Shown: positions 32,701-41,852 of the stretch, in pieces
Position numbering within the stretch: position 1 is the stretch's first letter
How the letters are laid out: each line of letters starts with the position of its first letter
Assembly: GCA_017521565.1 (NCBI GenBank)
Contig: JAFXCE010000133.1
Span: 1-64,000 of the forward strand
Source of the DNA: Clostridia bacterium
GTDB taxonomy: Bacteria; Bacillota; Clostridia; Christensenellales; Aristaeellaceae
Direction of reading: 5' to 3'
Length of the DNA stretch: 64,000 nt
Translations under genes and position numbers: made by a program
The notes under the pieces: generated by a model
What the model saw: only the letters and a program-made list of their open reading frames with translations
What the model was told of the DNA's origin: nothing
Database searches by the model: none

Positions 32701-35700
32701 GACGGTAAAACTGCGAGAGTTTTTTCCCAGCGCGAGCGCAGTATCGCTGTTCATCGCGCAGTAGATGCTTGCCGGACAATTGCTGAACGCGCTGCTGCTG
32801 ACAGAAGTGATACGCTCCGGAAGCGTGATCGATTCAAGCAAGGCGCAGTCATAGAAGGCGTTCGCTCCGATAGCAGTCACGAAATCAGGCACGATGATTT
32901 CTGTTGCGCTCTTGTCGCAGCCAGCCAGTGTGAAGATACGCGAGCCAGAATCATCCAGTGCAGTCCTAAAGGAGAGAAGCGGATAGGCAGAAACGGTGAA
33001 TGCGTATCCGGCATTGCTCAGCGTGAGTGCAGTTTCACTGCCCAAATTGCAGAAGAGCTTTGCCGGGCAATCATAGAATGCATTTCTGCCTACGGATGTG
33101 ATATTGTCCGGCAGGGTGACTGAACGGAGGGAGGTACAGTCGCGGAATGCCTCTGTGCCGATGGAATCAAGGTTCTTTGAGAATATGACTGTCGCAAGGG
33201 AAGAGCATCTGTAGAAAGCCTGATTTTCAATCCATTTTACACTGTCCGGGATCGTGACGGAAACAAGCGAAGCGCAGTCTCTGAATCCATAGGAAGACCC
33301 ATTATAGTTGCGGCCGATCTGTTCAACGCCATCCGGAATAACCACGTTGACAGCGTCGCTGTCGCAGCGATAAACACAGGTAATGCGCTTGCCGTTTTCG
33401 TCCTCGTATGTGAGGAGTCTCAGCATCTCGGAGCCCTTGACGGTAAAGCTGCGAGAATTCTTTCCCAGCGCGAGAGCAGTGTCGCTGTTCATCGTGCAAT
33501 AGATCTCTGCTGGGCAATAGGTGAAAGCACTGCTGCCGACGGAAGTGATGCTATCCGGCAGGGTAATCGATGTAAGCGAAGTACATTCGTAGAAGGCATT
33601 CCCGATAGCAGTCACGAAATCTGGCACGATGATTTCTGTTGCGCTCTTGTCGCAGTTATCCAGTGTGAAGATGCGCGAGCCAGAATCATCCAATGCAGCC
33701 TTGAAGGAGAGCAGAGGATAGGCAGGATCGGTGAAGGCGCACCCAACCTTGCTCAGTGTGAGTGCAGTCTCACTGTCCAAAGCGCAGACGATTTTTGCCG
33801 GGCAGTTGCTGAATGCATTTCTGCCGATGCTGGTGATGCCATCCGGCAGGTCAATGCTCTGCAGCGCAGTACAATTGCTGAAAACATAGCTGCCAATCGA
33901 GGTGATGCTGTCCGGAATTACGACTTCCTCAAGCGTGGTACAATCGGAGAAAAGGGAGGAAGGAAGTGCGGTGATGCCGTCCGGCAAGGTGATTGACTGA
34001 AGTGAAGTACAATTGTAGAATGCATCCTCGCCGATGCTGGTGATGTTGTCCGGCAAGGTGATTGACTGAAGTGAAGTACAATTGTAGAATGCATCCTCGC
34101 CGATGCTGGTGATGTTGTCCGGCAGGGTGATCGACTGGAGCGCAAAGCAGTTTCTGAATGCATAACTGCCGATGCTGGTGACGCTGTTCGGAATTGTAAT
34201 GGAGGCAAGTGACGAACAGTAAGCAAAGCAGGAGCCTTGAATCTGTTCAACGCCATCCGGGATAACCACGTTGACAGCGTCGCTGTCGCAGTCATAGACG
34301 TAGGTAATGCGCTTGCCGTTTTCGTCCTCGTATGTGCGCAACTTCAGCATTTCGGAGCCCTTGACAGTAAAGCTGTCAGAGTTCTTTCCCAGCACAAGAG
34401 CGGTATCGCTGTTTATCGTGCAATAGACTTCCGCCGGACAGCCGCTGAAAGCATTGCTGCCAACAGATGTGATGCCGTCCGGCAGGACAATCGACGTAAG
34501 CGAATCACATTCGTAGAAGGCATTCCCGATAGCAGTCACGAAATCGGGCACGATGACTTCTGTTGCGCTCTTGTCACAGTCAGCCAGTGTGAAGGTGCGC
34601 GAGCCAGAATCATCCAGTGCAACCTTGAAGGAGAGCTGCGGGTATTCAGGAGCGGTGAACACGTGTCCAGCATTGCTCAACGTGAGTGCAGTTTCGCTGT
34701 TCAAATTGCAGAAGAACTTTGCCGGGCAATCGGTGAAAGCATTGCTGTCGATGCTGGTGATGCCATCTGGCAGGTCAATGCTCTTGAGCGCAGTACAATT
34801 GCTGAAAGCATAGCTGCCAATTGAGGTGATGACGTCTGGCAGGATGATCGACTGAAGAGCAGTACAATTATAGAACGTATAATCGCTGATGCTGGTGATG
34901 CTGTCCGGCAGGGTGATCGACTGGAGTGCAGTGCAGCTTTGGAATGCATAACTGCCAATGGAGGTGATACTGTTCGGCAGGGTGATCGACTGGAGCGCAA
35001 AGCAGTTTCTGAATGCATAACTGCCGATGCTGGTGACGCTGTTCGGAATTGTAACGGAGGCAAGTGACGAACAGTAAGCAAAGCAGGAGCCTTGAATCTG
35101 TTCAACGCCATCCGGAATAACTACGTTGACAGCATCGCTGTCACAGTCATAGACGCAAGTAATGCGCTTGCCGTTTTTGTCCTCAATGGTGCGCAGAACC
35201 AGCTTCTCAGCTCCCTTGACGGTAAAGCTGTAAGAAGTCTTTCCTAGCGCAAGTGCAGTGTCGCTGTTCATCGTGCAATAGACTTCCGCCGGACAGCCGC
35301 TGAAAGCATTGCTGCCAACAGATGTGATGCCATCCGGAAGGGTGATCGATGTAAGCGAAGCACATCCATTGAAGGCGTTCGATCCGATAGCAGTCACGAA
35401 GTCGGGCACGACAATTTCATCTGCACTCTTGTCGCAGCCAGCCAGCGTGAAGACGCGCGCGCTATTCTCGTTCAGCGCAGCCTTGAATGAGAACTGCGGA
35501 TACTCAGGATCGGAGAATATGCGTCCAGCATTGCTCAGTGTCAGTGCGGTCTCGCTGTCCAAATCGCAGAAAAGCTTTGCCGGGCAATCGGTGAAAGCAT
35601 TGCTGCCGATAGAGGTGATGCCGTCCGGCAGGATGATCGACTGAAGTGCAGTGCATTTATAGAACGTATAATCGCTGATGCTGGAGATGCCATCCGGCAG

Positions 35701-38700
35701 GGTGATCGACTGAAGTGCAGTACAATTGTAGAATGCTTGCTTGCCGATGATGGTGACGCTGTTTGGCAGGGTAATCGACTGAAGCGCAGTACAATTCTGG
35801 AAGGTATAATCGCCAATGCTGGAGATACTGTCCGGAAGCGTGAGTGACTGGAGCGAAGAACAATTGTAGAACGCTTGTGTGCCGATGCTGGTGACGCTGT
35901 CCGGCAGAGTCAGAGACTGGAGTGTTTTGCAGTTGTAAAATGCAGAACCGCCGATGGAGACGATGCTGCCCGGCAGGGAAATGCTTTCAAGCTGCGTACA
36001 TCCGCTGAAGGAAGAACTGCCGATGTGGGTCACACCATTGGGAATAGTCACATTTACAGCATTGGTGCTGCATGCAGTGATGGTGACCCAAGGCTTCTCG
36101 GTGGAACTGTTTTCAGCCTTCAGAGACAGAATTTCATATCCCGGCAGCGTGAAACGGTTTCCAGCGCGGGAAAGGGCAACGCCGGTGTCGCTGTCGATCG
36201 CGCAGTACAGCGTGGCAGGGCAGTTTCCAAAGGCTCGGGATCCGACGGTCGTGATGCCATCCGGAAGCGTGATTGCTTTCAGCGCAGAGCACTTGTAGAA
36301 TGCTTCCTCGCCGATGGATGTCAGTGTTTTAGGCAGCGTAACGCTTGCCAGCATAGCGCACTCTTCAAAAGCACTGGCAGACAGCGCGGTCAGACCTTCG
36401 GGCAGGACGACTTCTGTCAGCATTTTGCAGTTGTCAAAGGCGCCGGAGCCGATAGAGGTGACGTTCGCCGGAATCTCGATGGACTCGAGTGCGATACAGT
36501 TGCGGAAGGCCTCGGAGCCGATGGAAACAATGCTGTCCGGCAGGGCGATTGTTTTCAGTACGCTGCATCCGGAGAAGGCGAAGGCGCTGATCGCGGTTAA
36601 TCCCTGCGGCAGGGTCACATCTTCGAGTGCAGTGCATCCAAAGAAGGAGGAGGCGATAGAGGTGACGCTGTCGGGAATGGATACGCTCCTGAGGGCTGTA
36701 TGATCCTTAAAAGCATTTGCACCGATAGCCGTTACACCCTGCGGAATGATCACTTCCGTGAGATCGGTTTTTGCGCCGGTGACGGTAATCGTGAGCGTGC
36801 CGTCTGTGTTCTGCTTTGTTTCAATCGTAAGCCCGTCGTAGGCGTACTTCGGCATGCCAGCCTTGGTGAGCGCGATGGCGGTCTGGCTGTCGAGACGGTA
36901 GTGAATGGAGAAGCTGCATTCGTAGAACCAACGGGAATCAATGCTGGTGATGTTGTCCGGCAGTGTGACGCTGGTGATGTGCGTGTCATAGTAGAACGCA
37001 TAGCGATCGAGCTTGGTAACGGCATCCGGAACAATGATTGCGCCTTCTGCAGAGGAAGAGCAATCGTAAAGCGCGAGCACGGATGCGTCCGAGTTGTAGT
37101 ACAGCTTGAGCGCAGGATAGGCAGGATCCGTGAATTTGTTGCCGGATTTGCTTAGCGTCTTTGCGGCGGAAGAGTCAATGGCGCATAGGAGTGTACCGCC
37201 AAGCTCGCTGCCTGCGCTGGTAAGGCTCTCGGGAATGCTTACCTTGAGGTTGTAGCAGCCGTGGAAAGCCTTGGTTCCGATGGAAGTGATGCCCTCCGGA
37301 AGGACGAGTGATTCCAGAGCACTGCAGTAGGAGAACGTGCCGTCTCCGATGGATGTCACGCTGGCGGGGATATTGATTTTTGTCAAGGACTCGCAGCAGA
37401 AGGCATAATTACCGATGGACGTAACCGTTTCGGGAAGATGGATTTCTGTCAGCAGATCACAGCCATAGAATGCATAATGATCGATCGTGATCAGGTTTTC
37501 CGGCAGCGTGATGCTTTCAAGGGCAGAACAGTATTGGAATGCATTTTTGCCCACTATGGTGACGCTGCCGGGAATATCGACAGATGCCAGTTTTGGGCAT
37601 TGGTAGAAGAGGAATTCTCCAATCGCTGTGAGGTTTTCCGGCAGCGCGACGCTTTCAAGTGCAGAGCAGTAATAGAACGCATGGCTGCCTATCTCTGTGA
37701 CGCTGTCAGGGATAACAATGTTCGTCAGGCTCTTGGATTCGGAAAATGCGTAGTCGCCGATGGTCAGAAGGCCCTCTGGCAGGGTGATATCGGTAGCCGC
37801 AGATCGGTAGAATGCGCGGCTTGCAATGGCGCGGGTCTGCGGCGGCAGGGCAGGGATGCTGGTAAGGGCAGGATCTGCGCTCTTGAGCGTCAGAGACCGG
37901 GTGCCATCCTCGGCAGCCTCCAAGACGAAGTTCAGCCCCTCATAGCCGGAGCGGAAGCGGAAGGCGTATCCTGCTGCAGCGACGGTTTCTCCCGTGCTGC
38001 TTTCCGGATTGATGTACAGCGTCTTTCCTTTTAGCACGCCGCTTGCGATACTTGTGATGCTGTCGGGAAGGACGAGAGACGTCAGCGCTGTGCAGTTTTT
38101 AAACGCATCGCTTTCGATCATCGTCAGGCTCTCGGGCAGGGTGATGCTTTCAAGCTGCTTGCAGTTGTAAAATGCGTTGCTTGCGATGGTTGTTGTGCCT
38201 TCGGGCAAAGCGACGCTCACAGCATCCTCGCTGCAGTCGGCGACGGTATAAGTGCGTGCGCCGTTTTCGTCCTCCCTGGCTAGGATACAGACCTGCGGAT
38301 AGTCAGGATCGCGGAAGCTGTAGTTTTTGCTGCTCAGCGTCATGGCGGTCAGGCTTTCGCGGCTGCAGAAAAGCTTATCGGTGTCCCTTGAAGAGATGTT
38401 GGTCAGGTTTTCCGGCAGGATGACCGCCTGAAGATTAAAACAGCCATAGAAGGCGTTGCCACCGATGGAAGTGACTGACTCGGGGATAACAATGCGTTCG
38501 AGTGTTGAATGGTAATAGAATGCCCGGTATGCAATCTCCGTGACGCCATCGGGGATGGTGATTTCGGTTGCATCCGCAGCCGCGCCTGCGGCGCACAGAT
38601 TGCCGCTTGAGCCGTAATTCAGCTTGACCTGAGGCTGCGACGGATCGGCAAAGAAGTATCCATTATTGCTGAGCAGGAGGGAAACTGCGCTGCCAGGCGC

Positions 38701-41475
38701 GCACAGGAGCATGGCGGAACAGTTCGTAAAGGAGTAACGGGTGATCGTCGTGAGAGAGTCGGGAATAACGATCGATTTGAAAGAATCACAGTGGCTAAAT
38801 GCATAGCTGTCGATGGTCGTTACATTCTCCAGCCCTTTGATTTCCTTAAGGGAGGTGCAGTTGTAAAACGCAGAACTGCCAATGCGTTCAATCGACGTGG
38901 GCAGTGTGACAGATACGAGCTCTGTCTGGTTTTTAAATGCATTCGAGGAAAGCTCCTGAATGCCCTCGGGCAGAACCAGATCGGTGACGGGTTCGCGCAG
39001 GCCGTCGGCGTAGAGACGATCACTATAATAGGAAAGCTCCAGATAAGGCATGGACGGCGGACAGAAGCTGCTGCCATATTCACTGACGGCCTTTGAGGTC
39101 TGGCTGCCGATATTGCACAGGATAGCGGAATAAAGGCCGGTTTCCGGATCCCAGGCATTGGGCAAGTCGTTGAGAGACGTAATATGATCCGGCAGAAGGA
39201 GTGTTTTCATCATGCCGCATCCGGAAAAAGCGTCCGAAGCAATGGCGGTGACGCTGCTGGGAATGGTCGCATTAACAAGGTCCTTCGCCGCGTGGACGAG
39301 GGTCACCGTGCCGTCTGCAGCTGCCTGCAGTGCATAGTCGGGATTTTCAGGCGTGGCATAGGGGATGGAGAGCGCCTTGAGCGAGGCTTCGGTTCTGCTG
39401 CCGGGGGTGGCAACCAGAATGCCGCTGTACAGCGAGAACGTATACTCGTCGAGCTTTCCGTTGCTGATGCCGGTGGTGTAGGCGAGCGTATCGTTCAGAT
39501 AAATGCGCGGGCTGCCGCAGTAGGAAAAGGCGGATTCTACATAGCTTACGCCTGCCGGGAAGGTCAGCTCGCACAGCGATTCACAGAAGCTGAATACGTC
39601 GGAACCGATGGTTGTAAGGGTATCCGGCAGTTCAATCTCCTTCAAAGCGCGGCAGTTATAGAACGTATAGGAGCCCAGATCCTTGAGGGAAGAGGGCAGC
39701 GTGACACGCTCAAGCGCACCGCAATCATAAAAGGTTTCTTTGCCCAATGCAGTGAGATTGTCCGGTAGGATAACAGAGGTCAGCGCATCGCAGTATTCAA
39801 AGGTATTATCCCCCAGAGAGGTGATGCTGTCCGGAAGGTCAATCTCTGTGAGGGAATCGCAGAAGCTGAACGCGTAGCTGCCAATGGAGGTCACGCTTTC
39901 CGGAATGGAAAGGGATGTGATATCGGAAGAGGTGAACGCATAGTCGCCGATGGACGTCAGGGTGTTCGGCAGATGGATGGTATGGGCCGAGCAGCCGCTG
40001 AATGCACGGTAACCCAGCTGCGTGACGGTTTCGGGAACGGTGACGGTTTGGGGCGCCTGCCTGCCGGAGAAAGCCCGTTCAGCAATAGCGGTAACGCCGT
40101 ACGGGATCACGATGTCGGACGCCGGACCGATGTTGGCGACGAGGGTGGTGCCGTCAAAGTCAAACTGGCGCGGCACAGAGGGAACAAGGAGATCCTCGTC
40201 ATCAGAGAGCGGGTATCCGGTATCGACATAGAAGGCCTTGCTGATGCTGCCGCCGAAGGTTCCAGCGCCGGTGATGGTTACCAAGCGAACGTTTTCACGC
40301 GTTTCTTCATATGCGATGGTATAATCCGTATCCTGCGCGAGAAGCTGTCCGCGGTAAAGGAGGGTAGCGGTATTGTCCGCAGGGGAATATGCTGCGAAAA
40401 CCGCATTTTCAATCGACAGCGGATCGAAGGTCATGTCCCAAATGGCGGTCTTTCCGCGATACTCAGCTGTGATGACAACGCTTCCGGCCTGATGGATGGT
40501 GATTTCACCGTAGCCGGAAACCGTGGCGACAGAGGGATCGGAGGTGGAGAAGACAACCTCGTCCGCGTGGATGGTGGCATTCTCCGGCTGGGCGGAAAGT
40601 GTCACATAGGTTTTAGATGCGCCGGCATCGGCCGGGAGTCCCGGAACGAGGCTGACGGGGGAAACCTCGGATGCGCTGGGCGGAGCGAGGAGGGTAAGGG
40701 TTGCGTTTGAATAACCGGAAACGCCGGTGCTCCGCTTGGTATACTGACTGACGCCATTGACGTTGGCGACGACATACTGGAAGGTGTGACGCGTGAATTT
40801 GAAATCGTATACGCCGGGTTCCCAAGTGGATGTGTCAAGGCCGATGCTGTAGCCGATATAGGTGTTACCGCTGGCGATCAGCTTGCCGTTTTTGTATACG
40901 CTCAGATAGATCAATCCCTGATCGTCGATGGACACATATGCACCCTGCGTGGCGGAGTAGGTGCCGCTGACATCCATCTTCACACTTGGCGCATACTGCC
41001 TGATATCAAAATTGGTTGTGACTGCGCCATAGTAACCGTTTTCGCCATTGGCGATGAAGCGCGCCGTTGCCGTGCCGGGCAGGATGTTGTTCCACGCCTG
41101 CACGGTATAGGTGCTGTTTTCTGGCACAATGGGAGCGCCGTTATAATTCTGCGCGGATACCTTGGGCGCCTCGGTCAGCTGCCGGCCCAGGCGGGGCGCT
41201 GTGATCAGGCGCGTGCCGGTAAAGCTGCCCTTGCCGACGAGGTTGTACTGATCGTTGTGGTAATCGATCAGGGTATAGTCCTCCCCTTCGACCAGCAGCT
41301 CGTTATGATAGACGATCTGCGGAGTGGGAAGCTCGCCTGCGACCAGTTCGCTCGGCCATACGGCCTCGAGGTGATCCACGGAAATAAGAAAATCAGGCAC
41401 ACCTTCTGCATGGATGCAGCAAGGAAAGAGCGCTGCAATCAGAAGCATAAATAGGACGATTATTCGTTTCATCAT
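29791..41475 (-). CDS. Giant secreted BspA-type leucine-rich-repeat protein (3894 aa)
   Basis: A secreted surface protein. The signal peptide (about 1-23, MMKRIIVLFMLL...CIHA) precedes Ig-like and MBG/Big-2-like domains (about 24-450; VFSTSDPSVATVSGYGEI is a Big-2 signature). A very long array of 23-residue LRR_5 units follows (about 455-3540; consensus SIGxxAFxNCxxLxSITLPDxIT). Spacer modules such as TALTLSNAGxxFTDPAYP recur between LRR blocks. Three further Ig-like segments (about 3545-3825) and a last LRR pair close the protein. There is no LPXTG, SLH or C-terminal membrane helix. The start at 41475 is fixed by AGGAGG at 41485-41490; an upstream TTG would translate that site itself. BspA relatives bind fibronectin and host or microbial surfaces. 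The role here is inferred only from the family. Confidence 0.93.
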   Translation of the reverse strand: MMKRIIVLFMLLIAALFPCCIHAEGVPDFLISVDHLEAVWPSELVAGELPTPQIVYHNELLVEGEDYTLIDYHNDQYNLVGKGSFTGTRLITAPRLGRQLTEAPKVSAQNYNGAPIVPENSTYTVQAWNNILPGTATARFIANGENGYYGAVTTNFDIRQYAPSVKMDVSGTYSATQGAYVSIDDQGLIYLSVYKNGKLIASGNTYIGYSIGLDTSTWEPGVYDFKFTRHTFQYVVANVNGVSQYTKRSTGVSGYSNATLTLLAPPSASEVSPVSLVPGLPADAGASKTYVTLSAQPENATIHADEVVFSTSDPSVATVSGYGEITIHQAGSVVITAEYRGKTAIWDMTFDPLSIENAVFAAYSPADNTATLLYRGQLLAQDTDYTIAYEETRENVRLVTITGAGTFGGSISKAFYVDTGYPLSDDEDLLVPSVPRQFDFDGTTLVANIGPASDIVIPYGVTAIAERAFSGRQAPQTVTVPETVTQLGYRAFSGCSAHTIHLPNTLTSIGDYAFTSSDITSLSIPESVTSIGSYAFSFCDSLTEIDLPDSITSLGDNTFEYCDALTSVILPDNLTALGKETFYDCGALERVTLPSSLKDLGSYTFYNCRALKEIELPDTLTTIGSDVFSFCESLCELTFPAGVSYVESAFSYCGSPRIYLNDTLAYTTGISNGKLDEYTFSLYSGILVATPGSRTEASLKALSIPYATPENPDYALQAAADGTVTLVHAAKDLVNATIPSSVTAIASDAFSGCGMMKTLLLPDHITSLNDLPNAWDPETGLYSAILCNIGSQTSKAVSEYGSSFCPPSMPYLELSYYSDRLYADGLREPVTDLVLPEGIQELSSNAFKNQTELVSVTLPTSIERIGSSAFYNCTSLKEIKGLENVTTIDSYAFSHCDSFKSIVIPDSLTTITRYSFTNCSAMLLCAPGSAVSLLLSNNGYFFADPSQPQVKLNYGSSGNLCAAGAAADATEITIPDGVTEIAYRAFYYHSTLERIVIPESVTSIGGNAFYGCFNLQAVILPENLTNISSRDTDKLFCSRESLTAMTLSSKNYSFRDPDYPQVCILAREDENGARTYTVADCSEDAVSVALPEGTTTIASNAFYNCKQLESITLPESLTMIESDAFKNCTALTSLVLPDSITSIASGVLKGKTLYINPESSTGETVAAAGYAFRFRSGYEGLNFVLEAAEDGTRSLTLKSADPALTSIPALPPQTRAIASRAFYRSAATDITLPEGLLTIGDYAFSESKSLTNIVIPDSVTEIGSHAFYYCSALESVALPENLTAIGEFLFYQCPKLASVDIPGSVTIVGKNAFQYCSALESITLPENLITIDHYAFYGCDLLTEIHLPETVTSIGNYAFCCESLTKINIPASVTSIGDGTFSYCSALESLVLPEGITSIGTKAFHGCYNLKVSIPESLTSAGSELGGTLLCAIDSSAAKTLSKSGNKFTDPAYPALKLYYNSDASVLALYDCSSSAEGAIIVPDAVTKLDRYAFYYDTHITSVTLPDNITSIDSRWFYECSFSIHYRLDSQTAIALTKAGMPKYAYDGLTIETKQNTDGTLTITVTGAKTDLTEVIIPQGVTAIGANAFKDHTALRSVSIPDSVTSIASSFFGCTALEDVTLPQGLTAISAFAFSGCSVLKTIALPDSIVSIGSEAFRNCIALESIEIPANVTSIGSGAFDNCKMLTEVVLPEGLTALSASAFEECAMLASVTLPKTLTSIGEEAFYKCSALKAITLPDGITTVGSRAFGNCPATLYCAIDSDTGVALSRAGNRFTLPGYEILSLKAENSSTEKPWVTITACSTNAVNVTIPNGVTHIGSSSFSGCTQLESISLPGSIVSIGGSAFYNCKTLQSLTLPDSVTSIGTQAFYNCSSLQSLTLPDSISSIGDYTFQNCTALQSITLPNSVTIIGKQAFYNCTALQSITLPDGISSISDYTFYKCTALQSIILPDGITSIGSNAFTDCPAKLFCDLDSETALTLSNAGRIFSDPEYPQFSFKAALNENSARVFTLAGCDKSADEIVVPDFVTAIGSNAFNGCASLTSITLPDGITSVGSNAFSGCPAEVYCTMNSDTALALGKTSYSFTVKGAEKLVLRTIEDKNGKRITCVYDCDSDAVNVVIPDGVEQIQGSCFAYCSSLASVTIPNSVTSIGSYAFRNCFALQSITLPNSITSIGSYAFQSCTALQSITLPDSITSISDYTFYNCTALQSIILPDVITSIGSYAFSNCTALKSIDLPDGITSIDSNAFTDCPAKFFCNLNSETALTLSNAGHVFTAPEYPQLSFKVALDDSGSRTFTLADCDKSATEVIVPDFVTAIGNAFYECDSLTSIVLPDGITSVGSNAFSGCPAEVYCTINSDTALVLGKNSDSFTVKGSEMLKLRTYEDENGKRITYVYDCDSDAVNVVIPDGVEQIQGSCFAYCSSLASITIPNSVTSIGSYAFRNCFALQSITLPDNITSIGEDAFYNCTSLQSITLPDNITSIGEDAFYNCTSLQSITLPDGITALPSSLFSDCTTLEEVVIPDSITSIGSYVFSNCTALQSIDLPDGITSIGRNAFSNCPAKIVCALDSETALTLSKVGCAFTDPAYPLLSFKAALDDSGSRIFTLDNCDKSATEIIVPDFVTAIGNAFYECTSLTSITLPDSITSVGSSAFTYCPAEIYCTMNSDTALALGKNSRSFTVKGSEMLRLLTYEDENGKRITCVYRCDSDAVNVVIPDGVEQIGRNYNGSSYGFRDCASLVSVTIPDSVKWIENQAFYRCSSLATVIFSKNLDSIGTEAFRDCTSLRSVTLPDNITSVGRNAFYDCPAKLFCNLGSETALTLSNAGYAFTVSAYPLLSFRTALDDSGSRIFTLAGCDKSATEIIVPDFVTAIGANAFYDCALLESITLPERITSVSSSAFSNCPASIYCAMNSDTALALGKNSRSFTVKGSEMLALRTYEDENGKRITYVHNCDRDAVDAIIPDGVEQISRSGYEAGFANCTSLVSVTIPDSVKKIENHAFYRCTSLTSVTLPEGLESIGESAFDACAALTSITIPKTLSSLGRYAFSNCTSLTSIILPDDITSIASEAFSSSSATRFCAVNSATALALGKAGYTFIDPAYPLLSFKVTLDDDGSRTITLTRCDKSVTEIVIPDFVTAIGSWAFSGCASLTSITLPDSITFVGNSVFSECPASIYCTMGSDTALALGKAGYTFIDPAYPLLSFKVTLDDDGSRTITLTRCDKSATEITVPEGVTAIGYQAFYNCTSLEDVALPDTLTSIGGYAFSDCSALASLSMPESVVSIGNRSFDNCPVTHSYSKDSSVALALGQAGYTFIDPAYPQFSLKVTLDDAGERMITLNRCNKDVTEVTVPEFIDAIGNGAFQNCTALESVSLPDGLRAIGSSAFYECDSLTAITIPNSVTEIGSSAFQYCDWLETVSLPDGLTHLSSSIFYSCDSLKSLTLPQTLVSIDRYAFFYSGLERITLPPSLESIAYWAFTGCNLAELSIPPSVKTIPEIIVDSGLKRVFLPAEVTEICTNAFGSGLKTVYGYADSAAEAWAQTQGCAFIAVDAAPPEEYTTFTGPSELHMDTGMTLDLREKLTINPQLPVLRYTISCISSDPSVVQADGASLTFLSAGSAELTVSIAEIPALSLTIPVSVYPPVEDFSIPSYIFLKSGRSMDLYPQEITPEDAYRTFTFAYDGRRSTAEKLTLYNYSASSGAFPLTVTSLSGISRTATVVRYKEITDVQISTPRVMQIGDTAIPEITVFFDDLAIDSTDALTELASSNPDVIRVTGGRQLEALSAGYARISATAPDDSEVAFNVVVDPATSFMLPTATKVIRDEAFCGLPVQAIMIPDGCVQIGARAFAGCSNLVSVRIPASVTSIDSDAFSGCNHLIVYTPAGSAASIYAQENGLTVIEY
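31815..32231. repeat. Direct repeat with 291-bp spacing inside the giant BspA-like gene
   Basis: About 125 bases starting at 31815 recur, with only a few changes, from 32106. Both begin CGCTCTTGTCACAGCGTGTC. The offset of 291 bases equals 97 codons, so the duplication is in frame. It encodes the DDDGSRTITLTRCDKS module followed by the next spacer. Confidence 0.8.
33983..34120. repeat. Exact tandem duplication of a 69-bp LRR unit
   Basis: The 69 bases from 33983 (GGCAAGGTGATTGACTGAAG...) are repeated without a change from 34052, and a diverged third unit starts at 34121. Sixty-nine bases are 23 codons, exactly one LRR_5 repeat, so the copy is in frame. Confidence 0.88.
34126..35120. repeat. 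Long direct repeat with 855-bp offset
   Basis: About 140 bases from 34126 recur nearly unchanged from 34981, covering two LRR units plus the start of a GVEQIQGSCFAYCSSL block. The offset of 855 bases is 285 codons. It reflects duplication of a super-module of LRR block plus spacer. Confidence 0.75.
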
Positions 41476-41525
41476 CGCTTGATTCCTCCTCAAAACGGCT
41501 TGGCATCAATTCTCTTCATACACAT

Positions 41526-41554
41526 ATTTTACCACACAATTCGTGGTGTTAAAA
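41526..41554 (-). promoter_or_regulatory. Probable promoter of the 3894-aa LRR gene
   Basis: On the minus strand, TTTTAA (41554-41549) and TAAAAT (41531-41526) are separated by 17 bases, about 50 bases before the start. The -35 is weak. The spacer holds the ACCAC/GTGGT inverted repeat, suggesting regulation. Confidence 0.5.
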
Positions 41555-41635
41555 TAGTTTTTATAAAATATGTAATGTTACGTGTGATTAAGAACGAAGT
41601 AACGCTCGGAATCGATGTGATTCTGTAAATATTCA

Positions 41636-41664
41636 TTGACAGGGGTATAGGATTTGAATATAAG
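41636..41664 (+). promoter_or_regulatory. Distal promoter of the 2995-aa LRR gene
   Basis: Perfect TTGACA (41636-41641), 17-base spacer and TATAAG (41659-41664), giving a leader of about 180 bases. Confidence 0.7.
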
Positions 41665-41790
41665 AAAGAAGCTCGGCAGCCATATGCGATACGCATTTTC
41701 ACGGACAATACTGTTTCATTGACTGATCTGCAAAATCAAAGAAAATGGTGAGGTTTTGAAGAATTCATTATATTCAATGGTAAAATTGTA

Positions 41791-41799
41791 TGATATAAT
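41791..41799 (+). promoter_or_regulatory. Proximal extended -10 promoter of the 2995-aa LRR gene
   Basis: TGATATAAT is a consensus extended -10 element without a good -35. It would start transcription about 45 bases before the gene. Confidence 0.55.
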
Positions 41800-41852
41800 T
41801 CTGTTGATACATGTTATGCATTCTATATTCTTATTCTGTGGAGGATTGTGGT

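Larger units (their letters stand above)
41476..41852. other. Divergent control region between the two giant LRR genes
   Basis: An AT-rich 377-base region carrying promoters for both directions (see separate entries). A 5-bp inverted repeat, ACCAC / GTGGT (41531-41545), lies in the spacer of the leftward promoter. No small gene is supported. The rightward leader from the distal promoter is about 180 bases. Confidence 0.6.

Noticed and set aside
29869..40710. Many plus-strand frames antisense to the first giant gene
   Set aside because: They arise from the regular 69-bp LRR period. Their translations are repetitive and lack ribosome sites.
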